A stretch of 64,000 nt of DNA from CAKRZE01 sp045617585 (GCA_045617585.1 JAZLIW010000015.1:1-64000); one strand, 5' to 3'. Shown: positions 1-8,586, numbered from the stretch's first letter. Made by a program: numbers and translations. The notes: generated by a model not told the origin, from the sequence alone.

Positions 1-32
1 TTTATTTGTTTTCCCTGTTTTTCTACGATCAT
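1..32 (-). CDS. Partial CDS, N-terminus only, runs off the left edge
   Basis: An ATG at 32 reads leftward as MIVEKQGKQI and then leaves the window. A strong Shine-Dalgarno (AAGGGGG on the minus strand, about 41-47) sits 8 nt upstream and a good sigma-A promoter lies at 64-92, so this is a real gene start. Ten residues are too few to assign a product. Confidence 0.6.
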   Translation of the reverse strand, partial: MIVEKQGKQI

Positions 33-63
33 TTCTCTTTCCCCCTTGCCTCTTTCTTATTCT

Positions 64-92
64 ATTTTACCACTTTTCTTCTCTTTTGTAAA
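64..92 (-). promoter_or_regulatory. Sigma-A promoter of the left-edge gene
   Basis: On the minus strand TTTACA (87-92) and TAAAAT (64-69) are separated by exactly 17 nt. The predicted transcript starts just ahead of the ribosome binding site of the gene beginning at 32. Confidence 0.65.
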
Positions 93-93
93 T

Positions 94-130
94 AAAAAAA
101 CAAAGGGCTCAGCTTTTCTGAACCCTTTGT
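94..130 (-). terminator. Intrinsic terminator of the small lipoprotein gene
   Basis: ACAAAGGG (100-107) pairs with CCCTTTGT (123-130), with an inner TCAG/CTGA stem. On the minus strand the hairpin is followed by a run of T (plus-strand A, 94-100). It lies 48 nt downstream of the lipoprotein stop codon. Confidence 0.75.
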
Positions 131-141
131 CAGCGCTCTGA

Positions 142-171
142 GGGGTTGTTGCACGTTAGTGCAACCACCCC
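142..171. other. Second inverted repeat next to the terminator
   Basis: GTTGCAC (148-154) and GTGCAAC (159-165) form a perfect 7-bp stem around a 4-nt loop, flanked by GGGG/CCCC. There is no T-run. The same GTTGC/GCAAC core recurs in the terminators at 3342, 10931 and 49422. Confidence 0.5.
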
Positions 172-177
172 CCGGCT

Positions 178-393
178 TCAGATCGGAATTTCGGGCAGGA
201 CGTATCCCTCTCCCGTTCCCCAATCCCATGCGGGCAGCGTATCGCCCGCGCTCTCTTTTTCCGTTTCTTCTGATTTTTCCGTCTGCGTCACGGCGTCCGT
301 GTTTTCTCCCTCGTCCTTTTTCCCGCCGCAGGACGGCAGGACGGTCAGCAGCAGCGCCGCGGCAAGACACAATAGCAGCGTTTTCTTTTTCAT
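178..393 (-). CDS. Small predicted lipoprotein
   Basis: This 71-residue protein starts at the ATG at 393, preceded by GAGGAGA; a longer upstream reading is unlikely because it would begin before the promoter. Residues 1-22 form a lipoprotein signal (KKK, a hydrophobic core, then LPSCGG with Cys22 as the lipidation site). The rest is short, acidic and Glu/Thr/Lys-rich, ending in an aromatic stretch (AWDWGTGEGY). There is no recognisable domain. It has its own promoter (469-497) and terminator (94-130), so it is monocistronic. The function is unknown; it may be a small surface-exposed lipoprotein. Confidence 0.7.
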   Translation of the reverse strand: MKKKTLLLCLAAALLLTVLPSCGGKKDEGENTDAVTQTEKSEETEKESAGDTLPAWDWGTGEGYVLPEIPI

Positions 394-468
394 TCCGTCT
401 CCTCGACTCTCTTTTCGGTGCGGTCCGCGTTTTTCTCCTCCCGGATGAGAACGGGACCCTTTTTTAAT

Positions 469-497
469 ATCATACCATACGCGCGGAGAAAAATCAA
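469..497 (-). promoter_or_regulatory. Sigma-A promoter of the small lipoprotein gene
   Basis: Minus-strand TTGATT (492-497) and TATGAT (469-474) are 17 nt apart. The transcript would have a leader of about 65-70 nt before the ATG at 393. Confidence 0.6.
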
Positions 498-731
498 CCT
501 TTTTCGCCGGATTTCCGCTTCCCGCAGCGGTCCGATGCGTCCCGATAACCGGAAGCAAGCAATGAACGCGGGCGGAACGAAACACGTGATTTCTTCTTCA
601 GAGCACTCCCGGACGCCGCATTCGCGTCAATCCCAAGGATGATACGGCGCTCTTTCTCCCGTTTTCTCCTCCGGGATCACTGCCGGTCCGAAGCCGGGTC
701 TTTTCTGACCAAATGCCGGATGCGCGCGAAA
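498..731. other. Intergenic stretch without recognised features
   Basis: No supported gene was seen between the lipoprotein promoter and the terminator of the ADP-ribosylglycohydrolase gene. Open frames here lack ribosome binding sites and are extensions of antisense frames. Confidence 0.5.
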
Positions 732-772
732 AGAAGAAACCGGAAAGAGGCGATAAACTGCCCCTCTCCGGT
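732..772 (-). terminator. Terminator of the ADP-ribosylglycohydrolase gene
   Basis: ACCGG (739-743) and AGAGG (746-750) pair with CCTCT (763-767) and CCGGT (768-772). On the minus strand the stem is followed by a T-rich stretch (plus-strand AAGAAGAAA), and on the plus strand by five T, so it may work in both directions. Confidence 0.6.
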
Positions 773-839
773 TTTTCATTTCATGCTCTCGCGTACCGTC
801 TTTACGGATCGACTTGATCCGCCTGCCGAAAGCGGGTTT

Positions 840-2159
840 TTATTTCCCGGAATTGCCTTCGAGTCTTGCGCGGACCATCGCGGCGAGATCCGAAGCGACC
901 TCGTCGATCCGGTATTCCGGTTTGCCGTACATATAGGTACGGACCGTGTTGTGGAAATCACGGTACCAGTGCTCCGGGATATTGTCGATCCCGATGCAGG
1001 CGCCGACGATGCTGCCGACGGTCGCGCCGGTGCAGTCGTTGTCGAAGCCCATGGCGACCGTTTCGCCGATCGCTTTGGTAAAGTCGCGTCCGCCCAGCCA
1101 GATCCCGAAGACGGTGAGGCAGGCGTTGTTGTTCGTATGGATCCGCGCCTGTTCCCCGAAGCGCTTGCAGACGGCGGCAGCCGCCTCGTCCCACGACCGG
1201 ATCGAGGGACAGGTCTCAAACGCCCATTCCAGATCCTTGTGCAGCGCGCAGTTCTCCGGGATCTCGTTCATGGCGATCCGGAGCGCCTCCATCGGATCGT
1301 CGACCGTGAACGCCGCCGCTTCCGCCGCCGCGAAATACATCTCGCCGTAGATCCCGCCGCGCCGATGGCTCAGACGGGCGTCACGGTATCCGAGCTGCGC
1401 CGCGTAATGCGGATCCCCTGCCGCGAAATATGCAAAGCTGTCCGCGCGGATATCGGCACCGATCCACTGGACGTAGGGATTGCGAATTCCGCCCGCTTCC
1501 ATCGCCGGGACCCCCGCACGGAGATTGTTCAGCGTCACGTGCTCCGCGGTGCAGGCAACGGGAAGGTACTTCTTCCACGCCTCACCGACGTCCTCGGTCG
1601 TGAAATCGGGGCCGTAATCCTTCAGGATCTGATAGCCGAGGAGCGTGTACGTCACGTCGTCGTCGACCGCCGCGCCGTCCACGCTTCCCTTCTGATAATG
1701 GGTGCGCTTGTCCACGCCGTAGTGGACCCCCTCGGGATCGGGGACCGCCGTCCAGTAGTCGGTCGGCGGGAACGGCATCCCGATCCGGTCCGCGTATTTT
1801 TTCAGGTCGGTATAGTGCCAGCCCTCGATCGGCACACCGAGGATGCAGCCGGCAAAGCGGCCCGTCAGCGCGCCGAGCATTCTCTTATCCAGATCCCGGA
1901 TCTCCTTTGCGGGGACATTGCCGCCCTTCGACAGCGCGACGATCCCGTCGTAATCGTCCGGTTCTGCGGCACGGAGAACGGGGTCCCCAGGCAGAGCTTC
2001 CAGCTTTGCCTCCGCGTCCGAGATCGCGCGCTTCAGCTCTTCGATCACGGCAAGCGTTTCTTCCCTCGCGCCGTATTCCCACGACAGCCACGCGTAATCG
2101 TGGAATGAATCGATTTTTTCCCGCAGGGAGCGGTATTCGTCGGCAGGATAATCGTACAT
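840..2159 (-). CDS. ADP-ribosylglycohydrolase family protein
   Basis: This 439-residue protein belongs to the ADP-ribosylglycohydrolase (ARH/DraG) fold family, whose members remove ADP-ribose from proteins or small molecules using two metal ions. The first 90 residues are a helical extension not typical of the core. The core begins near residue 95 (GALTGRFAGCILGVPIEG). The acidic metal-site motifs are visible: VDDDVTYT at about 165-172 and DNDCTGATVGS at about 373-383, the counterparts of the DD(S/T) and D-x-D-x(T/S) signatures. It follows the S58 peptidase gene by 44 nt on the same strand and probably shares its promoter. The substrate cannot be predicted; many clostridial members are metabolic rather than protein-directed. 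Confidence 0.9.
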   Translation of the reverse strand: MYDYPADEYRSLREKIDSFHDYAWLSWEYGAREETLAVIEELKRAISDAEAKLEALPGDPVLRAAEPDDYDGIVALSKGGNVPAKEIRDLDKRMLGALTGRFAGCILGVPIEGWHYTDLKKYADRIGMPFPPTDYWTAVPDPEGVHYGVDKRTHYQKGSVDGAAVDDDVTYTLLGYQILKDYGPDFTTEDVGEAWKKYLPVACTAEHVTLNNLRAGVPAMEAGGIRNPYVQWIGADIRADSFAYFAAGDPHYAAQLGYRDARLSHRRGGIYGEMYFAAAEAAAFTVDDPMEALRIAMNEIPENCALHKDLEWAFETCPSIRSWDEAAAAVCKRFGEQARIHTNNNACLTVFGIWLGGRDFTKAIGETVAMGFDNDCTGATVGSIVGACIGIDNIPEHWYRDFHNTVRTYMYGKPEYRIDEVASDLAAMVRARLEGNSGK

Positions 2160-2203
2160 GATCTCACCTCATAAATAAAATTTTCGGTAACGGTGCTGAT
2201 CCG

Positions 2204-3226
2204 TCAGACGCGCTCCAGCAGCTCGGAGAGCGTCCTGATCTTCGGAGCGGTATCGGGCGTCGTTTTCGCGTGGAGCAGGGAGCTGATCACGCTCTCCTCC
2301 ACGCTTTCCGCGACCGCGCGGAAGACGGTGTCCATATAGTCCTCGTGCAGATAAGCGGCCTGACAGATCGGGCCGGACGGATAATGATTGACACGGTTCG
2401 CGGTCGAGAAGCAGACGACGACCTCGCCGCTTCCCGTCCCCGTGATCGTTCCGGTCCGCGCGAGCCCGTTCTGCGCGCGCCGGGAAACGCGCCCGAGCTG
2501 TCTGGAGGAGAGCGGAAGATCCGTCGCGACGATCGTGATGACCGATCCCCGGTCGGGGGACGGCAATCCGGCAAACTCTTTCCCGATCGGCCGCCCCGCG
2601 ATCCGGAGATCCCGAAGCGCGCCGAAATTGGTCAGGACGAGCGTGCCGAGCGTGTATTCGTTCCCGCCCGCGTCGATCCGCCGGGAGGAGGAGCCGATGC
2701 CGCCTTTGAGCCCGTAGCACCGCATTCCCGTTCCCGCGCCCACGGCGCCCTCTTCAAATTCCCCGTCCGCGGCGCGCAGCGCCTCGAACGCGTGACGTTC
2801 CTCCACGTGCATCCCGCGGATATCGTTCAGTCCGCCGTCGTTGCACTCCAGCACGAGAGGGTTGACGGTCCCGGTCGTAACGCCGATATCCGGGTTGTCC
2901 TCGAGCATATACCGGATCAGAGCGGTGGAGACCGTCCCCACGGAGAGCGTGTTCGTCAGAAGAATGGGCGTCTCAAGTGTCCCGAGCTCCCGGATCTGCA
3001 TCAGCCCCGCGCTTTTGCCGAAACCGTTGATCACGTGGACTGCCGCGAAGCACTTGCTGCGGAAGCAGTTGCCCGGATGCGGAACAATCGCGGTCACGCC
3101 CGTCTGGATCTTTCCGTCCTGCAGTGTGCAGTGTCCCACTGTCACGCCGGGAACGTCGGTAATCAGGTCCCGTTCTCCTTTTTTCATCGTTCCGAATTCC
3201 CATCCGTATTCTCTGCCGATTCCCAT
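2204..3226 (-). CDS. P1 (S58) family peptidase, DmpA-like L-aminopeptidase/D-esterase
   Basis: This 340-residue N-terminal-nucleophile hydrolase matures by self-cleavage. The conserved N-terminal region (ITDVPGVTVGHCTL, about 22-35), GVTAIVPHPGN (43-53), the central GAGTGM and GGIGSSSR block (163-182), and the nucleophile region RGSVITIVATDLPL are all visible. The predicted cut is Gly227-Ser228, making Ser228 the new N-terminal nucleophile. The length matches the family. It is the first gene of a two-gene unit with the ADP-ribosylglycohydrolase and has a promoter at 3291-3319. Family members cleave N-terminal residues of small peptides or amides; the physiological substrate is unknown. Confidence 0.92.
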   Translation of the reverse strand: MGIGREYGWEFGTMKKGERDLITDVPGVTVGHCTLQDGKIQTGVTAIVPHPGNCFRSKCFAAVHVINGFGKSAGLMQIRELGTLETPILLTNTLSVGTVSTALIRYMLEDNPDIGVTTGTVNPLVLECNDGGLNDIRGMHVEERHAFEALRAADGEFEEGAVGAGTGMRCYGLKGGIGSSSRRIDAGGNEYTLGTLVLTNFGALRDLRIAGRPIGKEFAGLPSPDRGSVITIVATDLPLSSRQLGRVSRRAQNGLARTGTITGTGSGEVVVCFSTANRVNHYPSGPICQAAYLHEDYMDTVFRAVAESVEESVISSLLHAKTTPDTAPKIRTLSELLERV

Positions 3227-3290
3227 ATAGCCGCGTCTTCCCTTCGATCCCGTATTGCCTCATCCGGGTTTCCCGTTGTCTTCTTTCTGC

Positions 3291-3319
3291 ATTGTATCAC
3301 ATATTTTCCGGGAAAGCAA
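3291..3319 (-). promoter_or_regulatory. Sigma-A promoter of the S58 peptidase operon
   Basis: Minus-strand TTGCTT (3314-3319) and TACAAT (3291-3296) are separated by 17 nt, about 65 nt upstream of the ATG at 3226. Confidence 0.65.
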
Positions 3320-3341
3320 CAGTTTTTCACGGTCGGACAGC

Positions 3342-3380
3342 AAAAAGGGGCTGTTGTGCCAACGTGCAACAGACCCTTTT
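3342..3380 (-). terminator. Terminator of the GH31/beta-helix/lipoprotein operon
   Basis: AAAAGGG (3343-3349) pairs with CCCTTTT (3374-3380), and TGTTG (3352-3356) with CAACA (3367-3371). It lies just beyond the stop codon of the lipoprotein gene ending at 3387. It belongs to the recurring GTTGC/GCAAC terminator family. Confidence 0.75.
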
Positions 3381-3386
3381 ATCAAT

Positions 3387-3953
3387 TCATCGAAAATCGC
3401 CCTGTTCCGGCAGCAGATCCTCCGTGATCCGTATCACCGTTACGCTGCCCGACGGATCGAACGTGACAGTCAGGACCGTGCCGACCGTCACTTCGGTCAG
3501 GTCGGCAGAAACGTCCGCACCGTTCTGCGTTTTTCTGAGGGCACTGTTATCGCCGATCGTCAGGATCCCCGTGATCGTGTTCACCCCGGCTTCACCGCCA
3601 GGTCCCGGCTCCGGGAATGACGACGGTTCCCCCGGGATCCCTCCCGTTTCTCCTTCCGGAAGCCCCGGCAATTCCCCTTCCATCTTGCCTCCCGGTCCTT
3701 CTCCGATCTCCCCCTCCGGCATCGGGGGCAGTTCTCCGTCCGGCGGCGTCATACCGTCTCCCGGGATCCCCTCTCCTTCCCGCATTCCGTTCAGGAAAGC
3801 CACGGTCAGTTCCTTCCCGTTAACCGATTCGACTCTTGCACGGACCTCGCACGAGACGAATCTGACCGTATTTTCCTTCTTTCCTTCACATCCGTAAAAG
3901 AAAGCGGAGACCGCGGCGAGCACCGCGAGAAAAATGCAAAACGTTCTTTTCAT
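3387..3953 (-). CDS. Pro/Gly/Glu-rich lipoprotein
   Basis: The protein has 188 residues. The signal peptide ends in a lipobox (FFYGC, Cys22). Residues about 59-120 are a low-complexity linker of Pro, Gly, Glu and Met (repeating PPDGE, MPEGE and LPEGE units). The C-terminal 65 residues look like a small beta domain (TGILTIGDNSALRKTQNGADV, then VTVGTVLTVTFDPSG). The gene lies 25 nt behind the beta-helix lipoprotein and ends the operon. No enzymatic motif is visible. Small Pro/Gly-rich lipoproteins accompany Cthe_2159-type proteins in other Clostridia as far as I recall, but that is from memory. A partner or anchor role is a guess. Confidence 0.8.
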   Translation of the reverse strand: MKRTFCIFLAVLAAVSAFFYGCEGKKENTVRFVSCEVRARVESVNGKELTVAFLNGMREGEGIPGDGMTPPDGELPPMPEGEIGEGPGGKMEGELPGLPEGETGGIPGEPSSFPEPGPGGEAGVNTITGILTIGDNSALRKTQNGADVSADLTEVTVGTVLTVTFDPSGSVTVIRITEDLLPEQGDFR

Positions 3954-3978
3954 TGCCGTTCATCCTTTCTTCTATCCG

Positions 3979-6048
3979 TTATTCCGCCGAGAACGAGGCG
4001 TCCGGCGCGCCGAGAAAGATCACGAGCGCCGAAAGCGCGCAGGGCATCTGCACCGACGTCACCGTCTCGCCGCCGGCCCTGACCGAAAGCGTCTGCCCGC
4101 TCCGAAGCGAAAGATTCGTTTTGGAAGCGACCGACGTAAAGTCCCGGCATCTCGCTGCTTCGCTTCCCATGCCGCCGGAGGGGCAAATCGCAAGCACACT
4201 GCCGCCGGTATAGGCGTAACCCTGTTCGGTATCGATCGAGGAATTTCCGTTTGACGTGCTGATGACGGTCACTTCCCCGCCCGCGAATACGATCCCCTGA
4301 TAGGACGTGCGGCTGTTTGAATCGATCCCGTCGCCGCCCGCGTAAACGTACAGCGTTCCGCCGCTGACCGTCACGCCGGTGCCGCTCGTCGCCGTCGCGT
4401 TGATCCCGTCGTCCTTCGAGGTGATCGAAATATCACCGCCTTCGATCACGACGGTCGTTCCCTCGAGACCCTCGTAGCTGCTTTCCACGAGGATCACGCC
4501 GCCCGTCACCTTCAGCGTCCCGTCCGCATGGATGGCGTCGTCGGCGGAATACAGCCTGAGCGATCCGCCGCTGACCGTCACATCTCCGGTCGGCTCCTCT
4601 CCGTTTTCAAGAGCGGTATCCCGGTTCGCGTGGAGCGCGTCGTCGTAGGACCTGACGGATACCGTTCCGCCCGTAACGAGGATCTCACAGCCCGCCTTGA
4701 TGCCCTTGGCGGAATGATCCGATTTGTCCGTATTCCCTTCCGCCATGCCGCCCGGGCCCCCGCCCCCCGGACCGCCTCCGGGGCCCCGGCCCTGTCCGCC
4801 GCCGTTCTGAGGCTCCGTGGAAAAATTCGTCCAGCCGCAGGAAAGAGACCGCCCGTTTTGCGTGAGCGCGAAGGTATCGTAGGCGGTATTCCACGTCATC
4901 AGCTCGGAGCAGACGAGATAATCCTCATCCTGCCCCTGCTTCTGCGCGGAGGAATAGATATAGAACTGCACTTTTTCGTATCCCGTTTCTTTCGGGACGG
5001 AATAATAATAGTAGGCGCCGCGTCCCGCATTCACGCTCGTATGATACGATGCGTTGACCCAGATAAAATCGGTATCGTCGTTATAATACTTCACCGAATA
5101 GGAATAATCCTTCGAGGTGAAGCGGATATAATATTGATCCTCGTCCACCGCCGTCACCTCTCCCGAATAGGGCGAATATTTGTCGGTATAGACGTTCAGG
5201 ATCGTATCCTCGCCGATCTCCGCGCGATACGCCGCGTCGATCCCGTCGCAGGCGGCGTAAATATCGACCGCGCAGCCGGTCAGCGTGACACTTCCGCGCT
5301 GATTTCCTTTGGTTGATACGTCGGTCGCCGTCGTTTTGATCCCGTCGCCGGTGCGGGCGATCAGCGTCAGGGTGCCGCCTTCCGCCGTGGCGCCGTCGTT
5401 CCCCTTGAGGGCGTTGTCCTCGCAGGTGACGGAAAGCGTCAGATTTTTGATCTTCAGCCCGTCCCCGGAATGGATCCCGTTGTTCGCGGACGAAACGACG
5501 GTCAATTCCCCCTTGCCGCCGATATCGAGATCGCATTCGGCATAGACGGCGGCCTTGTGAAGAGCGTCGTCGGTGACCGCCTCCCTCGTATCGTAAATAA
5601 AGTTGACCGTGTCCTTTTTTGCCGTCAGCGTGACCTTGTCGCCGGACAGAACCGTGATCGGACTGTCCGAAGAGCACCAGAGCGTGAGGCCCCGCATTTC
5701 CAGTTCAAACCGATAATCACCGGCATCGATCACGACGGCTCCGTCGTATTCGCCGGAAACGGTGCAGACCGTATCGGCGTCCATTCCCGAAAACCGCAGA
5801 ACGCCGTTCTCAAACGTCCAGCAGCCGTCCGTTCCCTCGATGCAGGAGATCTCAAGCGTATTCACGCCCTCCTCCGGCTTCTCCGGGATCTCCGTTTTCT
5901 CCGTTCCGACCTCGGGCGCCGTCACGACCGGCTCTTTCTCTCCTTGCGTTTCGCCCGTTCCGGGCGCGTCCGGGCGGACCCGGCAGGATACCGCAAACGA
6001 AGCAGTCAGACATACTATCAAAAGCAGTGCAGCGATCCTTTTCATCAT
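3979..6048 (-). CDS. Cthe_2159-type carbohydrate-binding beta-helix lipoprotein
   Basis: The start is set at the ATG ATG pair at 6048/6045, preceded by GGAG; about 689 residues. Cys22 follows a lipobox (SFAVSC). The sequence resembles the Cthe_2159-like carbohydrate-binding domain (PF14262): repeated turns such as SANNGIHSGDGLKIKNL, CEDNALKGNDG, GDGIKTTATD and CDGIDAAYR fill about residues 170-285. A second set (SYDDALHANRD, SADDAIHADG, SKDDGINATATSG, GGDGIDSN) occurs after residue about 460. The two halves are joined by a poly-Gly linker (residues about 414-435). Clostridium thermocellum Cthe_2159 binds cellulose and polygalacturonate in a calcium-dependent beta-helix. It sits between GH31 and the Pro/Gly lipoprotein, suggesting a surface glycan-binding role. 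Confidence 0.85.
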   Translation of the reverse strand: MMKRIAALLLIVCLTASFAVSCRVRPDAPGTGETQGEKEPVVTAPEVGTEKTEIPEKPEEGVNTLEISCIEGTDGCWTFENGVLRFSGMDADTVCTVSGEYDGAVVIDAGDYRFELEMRGLTLWCSSDSPITVLSGDKVTLTAKKDTVNFIYDTREAVTDDALHKAAVYAECDLDIGGKGELTVVSSANNGIHSGDGLKIKNLTLSVTCEDNALKGNDGATAEGGTLTLIARTGDGIKTTATDVSTKGNQRGSVTLTGCAVDIYAACDGIDAAYRAEIGEDTILNVYTDKYSPYSGEVTAVDEDQYYIRFTSKDYSYSVKYYNDDTDFIWVNASYHTSVNAGRGAYYYYSVPKETGYEKVQFYIYSSAQKQGQDEDYLVCSELMTWNTAYDTFALTQNGRSLSCGWTNFSTEPQNGGGQGRGPGGGPGGGGPGGMAEGNTDKSDHSAKGIKAGCEILVTGGTVSVRSYDDALHANRDTALENGEEPTGDVTVSGGSLRLYSADDAIHADGTLKVTGGVILVESSYEGLEGTTVVIEGGDISITSKDDGINATATSGTGVTVSGGTLYVYAGGDGIDSNSRTSYQGIVFAGGEVTVISTSNGNSSIDTEQGYAYTGGSVLAICPSGGMGSEAARCRDFTSVASKTNLSLRSGQTLSVRAGGETVTSVQMPCALSALVIFLGAPDASFSAE

Positions 6049-6094
6049 TTCTCCATCTCGTCGTATCGTTCCGATCAATTGCCGATGTGAACCG

Positions 6095-8479
6095 TTAACC
6101 GAGCTTTACGGTCCGTTCCCTGCCGTCGTAATCGACGGAGGCGCTTCCGCCGCCGATCGCGCGGATCTCAAGCTTCCGGCAGACGCACATCCCCGGGAAA
6201 GAGCCGCGGCGGTCGGAGACCGTGAGCGTCCGGGCAGCGTCGTTCCAGACGAGATCGACCTCGGCGTACGCGCCCGACTCGTATCCGTAGCCGTCGCCCT
6301 CGTCCTCATAGAGGGTGAACGTCCCGTCGGCACCCGGATATACGGTAATAAAATAGGGCGCATCCTTCTTTTCGTCGACGTACTGCATGACCTCAACCGT
6401 GGGCAGCACGCTGCCCGCGCGGACGAAGAGCGGCATGGAGTCGATCGGCGTATCCGCGGTCACAGTCTGTCCGCCCGCGAACCGTTCCTCGGTCCAGAAG
6501 TCGTACCAATCGGTCCCGGCAGGGAGATAGACGTCCTTCGTGCGGGGGACATCGTTCAGCGGCGTGTCCGCGCCCTCGTAATACATCGGCTTCGTCACCG
6601 GATTGACCAGCAGGGACCGCCCGAACAGATAGGCGTCGGCGCCCTGCGCCAGCGCTTCCGGATCGGAGGCAAAGTCGAACGCCGGAAGCCGCAGGAAGGA
6701 GGCGGCGTTCTTCGTGACCTGCCATGCGGTAGAATAAATATAGGGCATCAGGCGGTAGCGCAGCCCGATAAACTTTTTGATGCTCTCGTAGAACGGTTCC
6801 CCCTCGTCGCCGAACGCCCAGATCTCCCGCGGAAATCCGGTCCCGTGGGACCGCATGACGGGCAGGAAGCAGCCGAACTGGATCCAGCGGGTGTAAAGCT
6901 CCCGATACCCCGGCTCCCGATTCGAGTGATACGGGACGTGGGCGTTATACTTCGCATCGCCGTGATGGGGGAAGAAGCCGCCGATGTCCAGCGTCCAGTA
7001 GGGCAGCCCGGACACGGAATAGGACAGCCCCTCCGCGATCTGACGGCGCATTTCATCATAGGAAGCGCCGATGTCGCCGCTCCAGACGATGCCGCTGTAA
7101 CGCTGCTGCCCGGCATAGGAGGAGCGGGTCAGGGTAACGACACGCTTTTCGGAGGTCTCCTGCCGCTGATGCTCGTATACGCCCTTGGAATGGAGCAGGG
7201 AATAGACGTTGATGCGGGAGGAATCCATCCATTTCCGATAGACCGGAAGGGTGATCTCCTTCATCTGATCGAGCTCACTGTAACTGCCGTAGCCCGGTTC
7301 AAAGGGCTCGCTGGAGTCGCACCACCAGGCGTCGAAGCCGTGGCGGAAGATGCCGCGGCTCAGCTGGCCCCAGTAGGTCTCCCGTGCCGCGGGATCGAAG
7401 ACGTTCAGCGTTCCGCCGCCCCCGAAGGTCGCGTTCACCGCCAAAAGCTGGTTCTTATCCGCCAGTTCCCGGTAGTTGTCCCCGCCCGCCGTGTTGGGCC
7501 AGACGGAGATCATGACGTGCGCGTGGTTCCGGTGGATCTCGTCGCACATTCCCGTGGGATCCGGGTAGCGGGAGGCGTCGAAGGATTTGTCGCTCCACGT
7601 TCCGGGCAGCCAGTAGTTCCAGTCCTGCACGATCAGATCGAGCGGGACCCTGCGGCGGCGGTATTCCTTCAGCACGCCGAGCACCTCGTCCTGCGTGCAG
7701 TAGCGTTCTTTGGACTGCGCGTAGCCGAACAGCCACTTCGGCATCATCGGCACGCCGCCCGTGAGGAACCGGAAATCCGCGATCGCGTCGTCCGGTCTTT
7801 CGGTCGCAAGGAAGAACCAGTCGCCCGCTTCCACGGGATCGGTATGGAACGTGGTGCCGAATTCGTCCCGGCGGAAGGAGGAAAACGCCTCGGTATTCAC
7901 GAAAACGCCGTAACCGAGAGAGGAAACGAACATGGGCACGGGCGCGGTATTGTTCTGCTGATAGAGGAAGGAGGCGGTGCCGCGGCGGTCAAGCTCGCCG
8001 GACACGTTCTGCCCGAGGCCGTAGATCCGCTCGCCCCGTTTGAAATCGAACGAGATCCAGAAGCGGTATCCCGGGCGCTCGTCCACGCGGACCTGCTTCA
8101 GCTTCTTCCGGTCTTCGGGATCGGTGATCCAGACCGGGCCGGTGACGGTCGTATCCCGGAGCTGCATCCCGAGCGGCGCGAGGGCACAGATCTCCTTCCC
8201 GTCCCGCAAAAAGCGCAATCCGAAGACCGCCCGGCGGACGACAAGCGCCGCAGAGCCGGCAGAAAACGTGACCTCCGTCTCGGTTTCGGTGACCGCAAGG
8301 CCGTTCCCCCGCGGGGAGGCGACGACCAGATCCCCCTTCGGCAGACGGTCGCCCGGTTCTCCCCGGACGCAGGTCAGGCGCAGAATGCGGGGAGACCACG
8401 CTTCCAAGCGGAGACTGATCCCCTCGTCGGTCTCAAGGATCGCACCGAATTCGCAGGGACGAAAACGCTGTAATTTCAT
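6095..8479 (-). CDS. Glycoside hydrolase family 31 (alpha-glucosidase or alpha-xylosidase type)
   Basis: This 794-residue protein has no signal peptide, so it is probably cytoplasmic. It has an N-terminal beta-sandwich (about 1-230), a catalytic (beta/alpha)8 barrel (about 245-620) and C-terminal beta domains. The catalytic nucleophile is predicted as Asp388 in WWCDSSEP and the acid/base as Asp469 in VWSGD; the later WTLDIGGF motif is also typical. GH31 enzymes release alpha-glucose or alpha-xylose from oligosaccharides. Specificity between alpha-xylosidase and alpha-glucosidase cannot be settled here. It is the first gene of an operon with the beta-helix lipoprotein and is driven by the promoter at 8558-8586. 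The start has a good ribosome binding site (AAGGAGCC). Confidence 0.92.
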   Translation of the reverse strand: MKLQRFRPCEFGAILETDEGISLRLEAWSPRILRLTCVRGEPGDRLPKGDLVVASPRGNGLAVTETETEVTFSAGSAALVVRRAVFGLRFLRDGKEICALAPLGMQLRDTTVTGPVWITDPEDRKKLKQVRVDERPGYRFWISFDFKRGERIYGLGQNVSGELDRRGTASFLYQQNNTAPVPMFVSSLGYGVFVNTEAFSSFRRDEFGTTFHTDPVEAGDWFFLATERPDDAIADFRFLTGGVPMMPKWLFGYAQSKERYCTQDEVLGVLKEYRRRRVPLDLIVQDWNYWLPGTWSDKSFDASRYPDPTGMCDEIHRNHAHVMISVWPNTAGGDNYRELADKNQLLAVNATFGGGGTLNVFDPAARETYWGQLSRGIFRHGFDAWWCDSSEPFEPGYGSYSELDQMKEITLPVYRKWMDSSRINVYSLLHSKGVYEHQRQETSEKRVVTLTRSSYAGQQRYSGIVWSGDIGASYDEMRRQIAEGLSYSVSGLPYWTLDIGGFFPHHGDAKYNAHVPYHSNREPGYRELYTRWIQFGCFLPVMRSHGTGFPREIWAFGDEGEPFYESIKKFIGLRYRLMPYIYSTAWQVTKNAASFLRLPAFDFASDPEALAQGADAYLFGRSLLVNPVTKPMYYEGADTPLNDVPRTKDVYLPAGTDWYDFWTEERFAGGQTVTADTPIDSMPLFVRAGSVLPTVEVMQYVDEKKDAPYFITVYPGADGTFTLYEDEGDGYGYESGAYAEVDLVWNDAARTLTVSDRRGSFPGMCVCRKLEIRAIGGGSASVDYDGRERTVKLG

Positions 8480-8557
8480 AACGGTTGGCTCCTTTTTGAA
8501 AAATCAAACCATCGGTATATTGTACTTCTCCGAAAGCCGCCGAATTCATCAATGGTT

Positions 8558-8586
8558 ATTATACTATGAATCCGGTCGTTTGTAAA
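8558..8586 (-). promoter_or_regulatory. Sigma-A promoter of the GH31 operon
   Basis: Minus-strand TTTACA (8581-8586) and TATAAT (8558-8563) are 17 nt apart. The leader is about 70 nt. No clear catabolite-repression box was recognised. Confidence 0.75.

Noticed and set aside
5762..8473. A 903-codon open frame antisense to GH31 and similar long antisense frames (639-2108, 12601-15492, 19601-22183, 33661-35481, 45204-47969, 51204-54158)
   Set aside because: They mirror strongly coding genes on the other strand, lack ribosome binding sites and are Arg/Ala/Asp/Val-rich, as expected from G/C-biased third positions.
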